Assembly (NCBI GenBank): GCA_015064735.1 | Contig: SVRP01000008.1 | Location: forward strand, 1-64,000 | DNA: 64,000 bases | From: Oscillospiraceae bacterium | GTDB lineage: Bacteria; Bacillota; Clostridia; Oscillospirales; CAG-272 | Direction: 5' to 3' | Part shown: positions 57,601 through 64,000 of the stretch, piece after piece | Layout of the letters: each line of letters opens with the position of its first letter | Numbering within the stretch: the first letter of the stretch is position 1 | Program-made: the position numbers and the translations under genes | Notes under the pieces: generated by a model | Database searches by the model: none | What the model saw: only the letters and a program-made list of their open reading frames with translations | Told to the model about the DNA's origin: nothing

Positions 57601-60390
57601 GTAAACGGAACATACACCTTCTCACAGAAGATAACCGTTACAACCACTGTTGTAGCTCTTCCCGACAGCGTAAGTGCCAATACGGGATATGAGTTCAAGG
57701 CATGGTTTATCGACCTTGACAGCAACGGAACCTTCGACGGAGACGACTTCTACCTTGTAAAGGTTGCTGACGGCTCTTACGCGGCTCCCGCAGGTAAGAA
57801 GCTTCCCTTGGGCGACGTTATTGCCGTTGCGGAATTTGATACTCTCGGATACAAGGCTACCTTCTACTCCGAAGGCAATCTCTTCTACACACACGAATTT
57901 ACAGTAACGGATACTACTCTGGTTCTTCCCTCAACCCTTCCCGCAAATCCCTACGGATATGCGTTTGCAGGTTGGTTTGCTGACCTTGACGGCGACGGAA
58001 CCTACGAGACCGCTGTAAGCGCAGGCTACACTCTTCCCCTGAAGGATATAAGCATTACCGCAACCTTCAGCGAGAACTTCTACTGCGTATACACAAAGGC
58101 AGACGGTATAACGACCCTCATGCCCGACCATATTTCGGTAAACAGCACCTTCGTATACCTCAGTATTCCCGAAAAGCAGCACTACAGCTTCTCAAAGTTC
58201 TATCTTGAGGGCAATACGTCGGTAGAGCTTATAAAGACCGAGAATTTTAAGGAAATAGGCGGAGTTAAGTATTACAAGTTCGATCTCCCCGCAAGCTTCT
58301 CTTTCCCCGACAGCGAGGTTTACTTCGTTGCTGAGTTCACTCCCGTTGAATATACGGTAACCCTTGACAATCTCGATGGCACAACCACGAATATCAAGTA
58401 TAACTGCGAAACCGCAACGGTAACTATTCCCGAATTTTCTCCTGTTCCCGCAGGTAAGATATTTACCGGCTGGTATGCAGACCTTGACGGCGACGGAACC
58501 TACGAAACCAAAATAGAGACCGGAACCGGTGCTTCATTTGCTTCGACGTACGGTAACGTAACGGCAATTGCTACATTTAAGGATATAACCTACACTGCAA
58601 CCTTTGAGGCTATAGACAGCTTCACGGGAGCGACCGTAATCTTCACATACGGTGATACCTCCCTTAATTCGGCTCTTATTCCTGCGGTTCCCGCAAAAGA
58701 CGGATATGACGGCGCGTGGTACGTAAGAATGGCTGACGGCAACGATATTCCTCTTGCAAGCTACACCCTTGAAAACAAGGATATTACCGTTTACGCTAAG
58801 TATGAGCGAAACAGATTTACCGTAACCTTTACGGCAAACGGTACGACCGTTGATACCGTTACCTTCAATAAGGGCGAAACCTCTATTCCCGCAAATAAGA
58901 TCCCCGCTGTTCCCGCAAAAGACGGATATGCAGGTGCGTGGTACGTTCAGGGCGCAAACGGAGCTGAGATTTTGTTCAGCAGCTACACCCTTGAGGATAA
59001 GGATATTACCGTTTACGCTAAGTACGAGCGCAACAGATTTACCGTAACCTTTACGGCAAACGGTACGACCGTTGATACCGTTACCTTCAATAAGGGCGAG
59101 ACCTCTATTCCCGCAAATAAGATCCCCGCTGTTCCCGCAAAGCTGGGATATACCGGTGATTGGTACGTTCAGAACGCAAGCGGAGCTGAGGTTTTGTTCA
59201 GCAGCTACACCCTTGAGGATAAGGATATTACCGTTTATGCTAAATACGAGGAAATTATCGTTCCTCCCGTACAGACGTTTACAGTAACCTTCGTTGCCGG
59301 CGGAGTTGTCGTTTCCTCCGTAACCTGCGACTTCGGCACAACCGCTCTTGATCCCTCAAAGATTCCTGCGGTTCCCGCAAAGACAGGTTATACGGGAGCA
59401 TGGGAAAGCTTCGTTCTCAATGATACAAATATTACGGTAAACGCAGTTTATACTCCTATCGTTTACAAGGCAGTATTTAAGGCAGACGGAAAGGTAATCG
59501 ACGAGGTTACGTTTACAGTTGAGGATACCGTTCTTTCGAGAATCCCCGAGGTTCCCGCAAAGACAGGTTATACCGGAAGCTGGTCAAAGTACACCCTCAC
59601 CACCGGTGATATAGAGATAAACGCAGTATACGTTCTCAACGTTTACAAGGCAACCTTTATTGCAGACAATAAGGTAGTAGCTATTGTAGACTTTACCGTA
59701 GAGGATACATCCTTGACCGAGCCTGAGGTTCCTTACAAGGAAGGTTATACCGGTAAGTGGGAAGAATACACCCTTAAGGCATCCAATATCGTTATCGTTG
59801 CCGTATATACCGCAGACGATGACGTAACTCCTCCTGTGGTAGTGGATCCCGATGACACAACAAGCGATGATGATGAAAAGAAGGAAAGAAAGTGGATCGC
59901 TTGGTTGATCTTCCTTATTATAGGTCTTGCAATCCTCGCTGTATGGATCATCACTAAGCTTAAGGATAATGACGATGACAATAACGAGCCTCCCACAGAG
60001 CCCGAGGTAGTTCCTCCCGTAGTTCCTGTTGAACCCGTCGAGGAAGAGCCCGTGCATATAGACACCGTTGAGTCGGTAGACGTAGAAACGGCGGATATAC
60101 TTATGACCGATGAAACCGCTATGGCAGTAGTTGAAACGGTTGGCGGAGCAGGAGTCGGAATGAAGTCTATCGTAAATCTCCGCGACATCAATGACGTATT
60201 CTCAAACGGAGACGTAATTGACCTTGACGAACTGAAGGCAAAGGGACTTGTTCCCGCAAAGACTCAGAGAGTAAAGATACTCGCTGACGGAACTCTTAAT
60301 AAGCATATTACCGTATATGCAGAGCAGTTCTCTGTTCAGGCTATCAAGATGATAACCCTTACAGGCGGTAAGGCAATTCAGAAAAAGTAA
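54697..60390 (+). CDS. Large surface protein with Flg_new-type repeats and a cytoplasmic uL15-like tail
   Basis: 1,897 residues. Signal peptide 1-29 (ILPFVLTVIMLFSVAVPAFA, cut near AFA-ST). Residues about 45-900 are long, helical and degenerate, rich in DxxxLLDxIG-like units (EELLSLID, VDAAGGYSALLS). Residues about 910-1715 hold roughly ten beta-grasp repeats of the Listeria-Bacteroides (Flg_new, InlB B-repeat) type with IPAVPAKxGYTGxW. One transmembrane helix at about 1733-1755 (WIAWLIFLIIGLAILAVWII) precedes an acidic linker and, at about 1800-1897, a stretch such as VIDLDELKAKGLVP, RVKILADGTLNKHITV and FSVQAIKMITLTGG that matches bacterial ribosomal protein uL15. Extracellular body and cytoplasmic uL15-like tail follow from the topology. 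Confidence 0.85.
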   Translation: MKNCVLKRILPFVLTVIMLFSVAVPAFASTTDNTGSVGASAPLTETQKGPIISGKLEGGIYKLNIDAEALYEMLKDKRISKDELLQFIPEEALEALKDKNAKDAIAELAANFISADDLSELIALLPTDVLLDYFDISFIEKFISVEEILSLIDIDSILKGISEDKIEALITSEAFEILLNESLKEKVLTNQFISNLLENSGIVDDIVSDTTIRDKLAGLIDGKIVDKILANPTAKNNLIALAESQRVLDAVLGNPDILHKVQNYLFSHTEKINKFVNDPNVIGPMKASDKIKAHIADIVDAHYLVETLHLDYDKLAVEFGIDEQYVMDHKDDLGLTYEDALNYTTLEALIKTSNIDLEFLCDDKGITVEYLITEGYVTETEFAHIISDNWGNVVNDESFAKDIIEVVGIHTIFEDFGRDNIIHDVFGGYYEMIDLGLFTEAELVTAIGGYSILVDYLLPEKLEDIINVVGMDRWKEYVDVNDIVDAAGGYSALLSMYSNDELQAIIDAIGIRNIKDFVLDNGIKDILDIKGLAKDLISILKDKKSEYKTFAKEIFNLFTRILYNEFSTISINDTVIYKNGSFFIQEILTAIVKIMPDVEDVISMNSGEALAGFVITAPVRGETLSLGVEVNLVGDLTDLQSFLEAYKENFKLDVSDDLDVSLTVGIPAVLSTLYEKVLETDRIPDSLKKKLLELPTMTVADAAELINNITDEELEKLASAFAEKADAIRDKVYAKIDGKVGDIAAVQKAKDAADKIIEAVSDPEKLSSLKDKVYEKVKKVGEIAGDRSFLDSYNGNGSIHVAKSFSVDLYAIISKAITLPDDILVLFNNDMTISGSVDITVNTEGIYKVTVIEADGTVKTFLLPEGTDLGILNEYGLVDTDLSGKTVTGEDMVITHEDIYTLVFFDKDGNKVGEVFYTHSEPPVASKIPAVPTIEGYTGAWGDYTLYSDKIINVNPVYTEIEYDFGYKVNGTYTFSQKITVTTTVVALPDSVSANTGYEFKAWFIDLDSNGTFDGDDFYLVKVADGSYAAPAGKKLPLGDVIAVAEFDTLGYKATFYSEGNLFYTHEFTVTDTTLVLPSTLPANPYGYAFAGWFADLDGDGTYETAVSAGYTLPLKDISITATFSENFYCVYTKADGITTLMPDHISVNSTFVYLSIPEKQHYSFSKFYLEGNTSVELIKTENFKEIGGVKYYKFDLPASFSFPDSEVYFVAEFTPVEYTVTLDNLDGTTTNIKYNCETATVTIPEFSPVPAGKIFTGWYADLDGDGTYETKIETGTGASFASTYGNVTAIATFKDITYTATFEAIDSFTGATVIFTYGDTSLNSALIPAVPAKDGYDGAWYVRMADGNDIPLASYTLENKDITVYAKYERNRFTVTFTANGTTVDTVTFNKGETSIPANKIPAVPAKDGYAGAWYVQGANGAEILFSSYTLEDKDITVYAKYERNRFTVTFTANGTTVDTVTFNKGETSIPANKIPAVPAKLGYTGDWYVQNASGAEVLFSSYTLEDKDITVYAKYEEIIVPPVQTFTVTFVAGGVVVSSVTCDFGTTALDPSKIPAVPAKTGYTGAWESFVLNDTNITVNAVYTPIVYKAVFKADGKVIDEVTFTVEDTVLSRIPEVPAKTGYTGSWSKYTLTTGDIEINAVYVLNVYKATFIADNKVVAIVDFTVEDTSLTEPEVPYKEGYTGKWEEYTLKASNIVIVAVYTADDDVTPPVVVDPDDTTSDDDEKKERKWIAWLIFLIIGLAILAVWIITKLKDNDDDNNEPPTEPEVVPPVVPVEPVEEEPVHIDTVESVDVETADILMTDETAMAVVETVGGAGVGMKSIVNLRDINDVFSNGDVIDLDELKAKGLVPAKTQRVKILADGTLNKHITVYAEQFSVQAIKMITLTGGKAIQKK
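58806..59250 (+). repeat. Near-identical coding repeats in the surface protein
   Basis: Two adjacent units of about 228 bp (58806-59033 and 59034-59250) share long identical runs, for example ACCGTAACCTTTACGGCAAA and GATACCGTTACCTTCAATAA. Nucleotide identity beyond protein conservation points to recent tandem duplication. Confidence 0.85.
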
Positions 60391-60401
60391 AATCAAATAA
60401 A

Positions 60402-60446
60402 CAAATGGCAGCTTCAAGCTAACGCAAGAAGCTGCCATTATTGTTG
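60402..60446 (+). terminator. Terminator of the surface-protein gene
   Basis: AATGGCAGCTTC pairs with GAAGCTGCCATT (60404-60439), followed by ATTGTTGT. Confidence 0.85.
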
Positions 60447-61219
60447 TATAACGAAAACCACGCCATAGTGGCGAGGATCAATAAAGGCTTTACCGATACG
60501 CAGAAAACAAATGAAAGGTATGCAAAGAATGTTTTTGCGACAGCTCCTCGATGTTCGCAACTCAAACTAATCTTAGCCTTCCCCAGCGGGGAAGGTGGAT
60601 GCTACGTAGCGCAGCGGAGTAGGCAGACGGATGAGGAGGGTTGTGGGCGCAGTATGTATCTATGTCGATGGTGGCATAGATAACTTTCCGAACTAAGTAA
60701 ATGCGAACATATTTTCTCGCAGGGCTCTCCTCATCCGTCGCTCGCAAGCTCGCGCCACCTTCCCCGCTGGGGAAGGCTTTTTGTTAGTTACACGTCGAAA
60801 ATTTAAAATGTAAAATGTTAAATGATAAATTGCGGAACGCCACACAGGGCGTTCCCTACAACAGAATTTGTAAAAATTCGTGTTGCACCGTAAGTATTTC
60901 TGTCATGGCGCGATGTGTGATAAATAATCGAATAAATGCGAATAAACGAAGAATTTTATTTATTCTACCCGTCAACCTCGTAGGGAACGCCCTATGTGGC
61001 GTTCCGGAGTCGGTAAAAGCGCAAATAAAGATATTGCGCTGTTCCTTTGATTGCGTTACAACGCGCCGCGCGTCGGCTGATATTCCCGCCCTTACCGTCT
61101 TCGTGTCAAAATATTACTGTAATCTCACTTGATCATTTTTCAATTTCTCGCTTGCTTTTCCCGATTTTATATTATATATGAATATATAATATAATTTGAA
61201 AGAAATATTTCAAAAAGAG
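60447..61219. repeat. Repeat-rich gap between the surface-protein gene and dnaA
   Basis: Contains MITE copy 3 (60575-60778), a TTAGTTACACGTCGAAAAT flank as at copy 1, GGAACGCCACACAGGGCGTTCC (60833-60854) and, inverted, GGAACGCCCTATGTGGCGTTCC (60984-61005). From 61130 the DNA becomes AT-rich up to the dnaA promoter. No gene seen. Confidence 0.65.
60575..60778 (-). mobile_element. MITE-like element, copy 3 (inverted)
   Basis: About 204 bp with the same termini; the core is reversed relative to copies 1 and 2 (GAGGAGGGTTGTGGGCGCAG on the plus strand, then CGCAGGGCTCTCCTC). Shorter than the other copies because one GC-rich arm is missing. Confidence 0.75.
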
Positions 61220-61248
61220 TTGCTTTTTTTGTGTCGTTGTGGTATAAT
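61220..61248 (+). promoter_or_regulatory. Promoter of dnaA
   Basis: TTGCTT (61220-61225), 17-bp spacer, TATAAT (61243-61248), 79 bp before the ATG at 61328. No DnaA-box-like nonamer was seen close to it, so autoregulation by DnaA is not obvious. Confidence 0.8.
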
Positions 61249-61327
61249 ATTAATTGGAATAGTATTTTGATTTTTTACAGTTTTTTATCATTTTTACCGA
61301 GTTTTTTTCGGTGGATCGGAGATGTTT

Positions 61328-62707
61328 ATGTCCTATTTAGAGGATCTCTTTTCAATATGGGAATCGGTCAAGCTGTCTCTCAAGGAAAAGTACGCTCCTA
61401 CCTTTGTTAATCTTTGGTTTGAGGAGCTTAAGCTTACTTCTTATGAGAATAACGTCATTACCTTTTCGACCGCTTCGGAATTTAAATATAAAATAATTAC
61501 AGAAAAGCATATTCCTATTATTAAGGAAGGCTTTGTGGAAATACTCGGCTTTGAGCCTGAGATTGAGATAATATTTTCGGGTGTTCCTACCTCGCCTCAA
61601 AAAATTATTGAGCAAATGCAGCAGCAAGACAAAATCTACGAGAATTCCGAAAATCAAAAAAAGCCGATTTCTCTTCCTACGGGCGCAATCCCTCAAAATT
61701 ACAAATTTGAATACACCTTTGATAACTTTATCGTAGGTAACTCAAATAAATTTGCTCACGCAGCATGTACAGCCGTTGCCGCTCATCCGGCAGAAAATTA
61801 TAATCCTCTCTTTATTTACGGCTCAAGCGGTCTTGGTAAAACTCACCTGCTAAGCGCAGTTGTTAACGAGATAAAGCAGAAAAGACCCGACATCAGAGTT
61901 ATTTACATCAAGGGAGACGAGTTCACCAATCAGATGATCGAGGCGCTGGCAAAGCAGGAAATGTACAAGTTCCATGATAAGTACCGCAACTGCGATATTC
62001 TTCTTATTGACGACATTCAGTTTATTGCCGGAAAGAACTCAACTCAGGAAGAATTCTTCCATACCTTCAATGCTCTTTATGAGGACGGAAAGCAGATAAT
62101 TCTCACCTCTGACCGTCCTCCAAAGGATATTCCCACACTTGAGGAAAGACTTCGCACAAGATTCGAATGGGGCCTTCTTGCCGACATTCAGCCCCCGGAC
62201 ATCGAGCTTCGAATCGCTATTATAAGGAAGAAAGCCGAGCAGGTTTCTCTTAATCTTCCCGACGACGTTCTGAATTTCCTTGCAGATACACTTTGCTCTA
62301 ATATAAGACAGATAGAGGGAGCAATCAAAAAGCTCAGCGCTATGAGCTTCCTCGGTCAGAGCATTACAATGGAAATAGCAAAGAGCTGCATTGCAGAGCT
62401 TCTCGGCGGAGCAGAGCCTGTTAACGTAACTATTGAAAAGGTATTTGCGGCAATACAGAACAGATACGGCGTATCAAAATCCGATCTTTTAGGTCCTGTA
62501 AGAACAAAGGAAATTGCCAACGCAAGACATATTTCAATTTACGTCATCCGAGAGATTACCGAAATGTCTTATCCGAGTATTGCAAAGATATTCGAAAGAG
62601 ATTACGCTACAATTCATTCTTCCTTTGACAAGATAAGCAAAAAGTACGAAAACGACTCTATGTTCAGAATTGAGATAGACGAGCTTGTAAGAGATATTTC
62701 AGGCTGA
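61328..62707 (+). CDS. dnaA: Chromosomal replication initiator protein DnaA
   Basis: 459 residues from the ATG at 61328, 6 bp after CGGAG (an in-frame ATG at 61322 is too close to it). Domain I (1-85), linker, domain III with Walker A GSSGLGKTHLL, Walker B CDILLIDDIQF and sensor 2 region, and domain IV with the helix-turn-helix. In domain IV the normally conserved GRDHTTV reads ERDYATI: Asp425-Tyr426-Ala427-Thr428 replace D-H-T-T, at the residues that read the DnaA box. Initiates replication at oriC. Confidence 0.96.
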   Translation: MSYLEDLFSIWESVKLSLKEKYAPTFVNLWFEELKLTSYENNVITFSTASEFKYKIITEKHIPIIKEGFVEILGFEPEIEIIFSGVPTSPQKIIEQMQQQDKIYENSENQKKPISLPTGAIPQNYKFEYTFDNFIVGNSNKFAHAACTAVAAHPAENYNPLFIYGSSGLGKTHLLSAVVNEIKQKRPDIRVIYIKGDEFTNQMIEALAKQEMYKFHDKYRNCDILLIDDIQFIAGKNSTQEEFFHTFNALYEDGKQIILTSDRPPKDIPTLEERLRTRFEWGLLADIQPPDIELRIAIIRKKAEQVSLNLPDDVLNFLADTLCSNIRQIEGAIKKLSAMSFLGQSITMEIAKSCIAELLGGAEPVNVTIEKVFAAIQNRYGVSKSDLLGPVRTKEIANARHISIYVIREITEMSYPSIAKIFERDYATIHSSFDKISKKYENDSMFRIEIDELVRDISG

Positions 62708-63190
62708 TTCTTACATTGTTTCAATATCTTTTCCATATATGAAAAGTCGGCAGAGTTTTCCATAATGTTATATGGATAAGCTTTTAAAGAATCCTTATGG
62801 GTATAGAAAAAAAACTGTTTATAAGTTTTTTACCATCTATGGAAAACAAAGTCATACTCTTTTCAATAGCTACGACTTTTCCATAAAATCCGCTCGGTTA
62901 TTTTTTCCACAAAAAGACTATGGAAAATTAAAAATCTAAAAAAATGAAAAATCTTAATGAGAAATTTCAGCTTTAAACCGTTTTTCGGGTTTTCCATGAT
63001 TTTGTCATCAGCTTTTGACGGTTGTTTTTTATGACATTTGATATGATAAATTTTTGTCATTGCCATACGGGGATTGAGTGAGCGGACTTTTCCACAGTTC
63101 CCATATCCCCTAATAATACTGATACTGAATATTTTATTTATTTAATTTATTTATTTTAATTTTTAAGGGTAAAAATTTTTTTACCTAAAA
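62708..63190. other. oriC (dnaA-dnaN intergenic origin)
   Basis: DnaA-box-like nonamers: TTTTCCATA at 62729-62737, 62756-62764 and 62877-62885 (plus), 62838-62846 and 62919-62927 (minus); TTATCCATA at 62771-62779 (minus); TTTTCCACA at 62903-62911 and 63088-63096; TTTTCCATG at 62990-62998. After the last box come TAATAATACTGATACTGA (63111-63128), partly like a DnaA-trio, and an almost pure A/T stretch (63128-63165) suited to unwinding, directly before the dnaN ribosome-binding site. Layout resembles B. subtilis oriC. Confidence 0.85.
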
Positions 63191-63201
63191 GGAGAGTCAT
63201 T

Positions 63202-64000
63202 ATGAAAGTAATTTTTAACCGTTCCTCAATAAGCGCAGCAGTAGCTCCCCTCATGTGTGCAGTTTCGGGCAAGTCAACCCTTTCTACTATTGAAGGTATT
63301 CTTATAGAAGCTAAATTTCCCGATACCTGTATTATGACAACCTTTGACCTTGAAAAAGGAGTCAGAATTTCGGTTGAGGCTAAGGTAATAGAGGAAGGTA
63401 AGTTTATTATCAATGCGCAGAAGTTTGCGCAGACTCTCAGAGTTATGGAGGGAGACGAGGTAACGCTTACCGTTGACGATAAGCTCGTTGCTTGTATATT
63501 CAGCGGCCGTTCCTCTCATAAAATGATAGCTCTTAAGGGAGAGGAATTCCCGGGAATTCCCGATCTTGAAAGTGATAGAAGCTTCATTGTAGGTCAGGCT
63601 GTAATCAAGAAGATGCTTTCCAAGGTTTCCTTTGCTATGGGAGTCAACGACCAGAGAGCCGTTCTTAACGGTACCTTCTTCAGCATTTCGGACGACAGCG
63701 TTATGATGGTTTCCTGCGACAGCTTCAAGCTTGCTAAGTGCAAGACAAATACCGAGCTTGTAAACAAGAATACCAACGGTAACGAGCATCTTGAATATAA
63801 GTTCATAGTTCCCGTAAAGACTGTCAACGAGCTTAATAAGCTTCTTGACGACGACGAGGAAGCCCTTGTACAGATATTCGTTACAAGAAAGCATATCGTA
63901 TTTAATATAGGAGAGATAGTATTTTTCTCACGTCTTGTTGACGGCGATTACATTGACTTTAACAGAATTATAGTAACGTCTCACAGAATTAAGGTAGAGG
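63202..64000 (+). CDS. dnaN: DNA polymerase III beta subunit (sliding clamp), partial
   Basis: Starts at ATG 63202 after AAAAGGAGAG and runs off the right edge; 266 codons are visible, roughly two of the three clamp domains. MKVIFNRSSISAAVAPLM, FDLEKGVRI, the LKGEEFPGIPDL block and AMGVNDQRAVLNGTFF are typical of DnaN. The ring clamp holds polymerases and many repair proteins on DNA. It is preceded by oriC. Confidence 0.97.
   Translation, partial: MKVIFNRSSISAAVAPLMCAVSGKSTLSTIEGILIEAKFPDTCIMTTFDLEKGVRISVEAKVIEEGKFIINAQKFAQTLRVMEGDEVTLTVDDKLVACIFSGRSSHKMIALKGEEFPGIPDLESDRSFIVGQAVIKKMLSKVSFAMGVNDQRAVLNGTFFSISDDSVMMVSCDSFKLAKCKTNTELVNKNTNGNEHLEYKFIVPVKTVNELNKLLDDDEEALVQIFVTRKHIVFNIGEIVFFSRLVDGDYIDFNRIIVTSHRIKVE

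Overview
The window looks like the replication-origin region of an uncultured, probably gut-associated Clostridia (Firmicutes/Bacillota) chromosome. The basis is the dnaA-dnaN pair with an oriC-like intergenic region, the leftward mnmG-rsmG-noc-soj-parB block with five parS-type palindromes, consensus TTGACA/TATAAT promoters with 17-bp spacers, strong Shine-Dalgarno sequences, and Firmicutes families such as TrmK/YqfN, Nif3/YqfO, YitT, EndoA, DUF5685 and DUF1858. No species can be named from sequence alone.

Layout. 0-5.2 kb: leftward housekeeping operon (trmK, nif3, a phosphoesterase, rlmD, a membrane protein), a GIY-YIG gene bracketed by palindromes and a decayed rlmD-like tail. 5.2-14.9 kb: small exported proteins, an AGCS amino-acid symporter, pfkA, a DUF5685-DnaJ-membrane operon, an acyl-ACP thioesterase, an EndoA/MazF-like protein without a visible antitoxin, an atypical CDF transporter and dut. 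14.9-22.2 kb: a tight nine-gene leftward operon (HAD, PHP, GDPD, GNAT, PHP, glycerate kinase, APH-like kinase, EEP phosphatase, GH5-like hydrolase). 22.2-25.1 kb: an exported protein and a membrane protein, both with repeats.

25.1-40.1 kb is accessory. It holds small genes with near-identical promoter and terminator modules, arrays of different short palindromes joined by a constant TATATCATC linker, and recurring tRNA-3'-end/T-arm look-alikes next to terminator hairpins. It also holds an AT-rich island (serine recombinase, HNH nuclease, HExxH protein) between direct repeats at tRNA-Gln(CTG), and an AT-rich AAA-ATPase plus PD-(D/E)XK pair beside tRNA-Ser(GCT) that resembles an anti-phage module. 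tRNA-Arg(CCG) lies between them.

40.2-50.5 kb: GtrA, RarA, SerS, ParB, a small protein with a ParB-like N-terminal peptide, Soj, a Noc/ParB paralogue, RsmG and MnmG. 50.7-64 kb: a DUF4091 protein, purC, a 1.4-kb AT-rich gap with a first cluster of DnaA-box-like nonamers, a 1,897-residue surface protein whose predicted cytoplasmic tail resembles ribosomal protein uL15, a second repeat-rich gap, dnaA, oriC with a second nonamer cluster, and the start of dnaN. The usual rpmH-rnpA-yidC-jag-mnmE block is not between mnmG and dnaA. Three copies of a 204-266-bp MITE-like element lie at 11.5, 53.5 and 60.6 kb.

The best candidates for undescribed biology are the palindrome arrays beside promoters, the surface protein with a uL15-like tail, the DnaA whose DHTT motif reads DYAT next to boxes reading TTTTCCATA, and the ATPase-nuclease pair.
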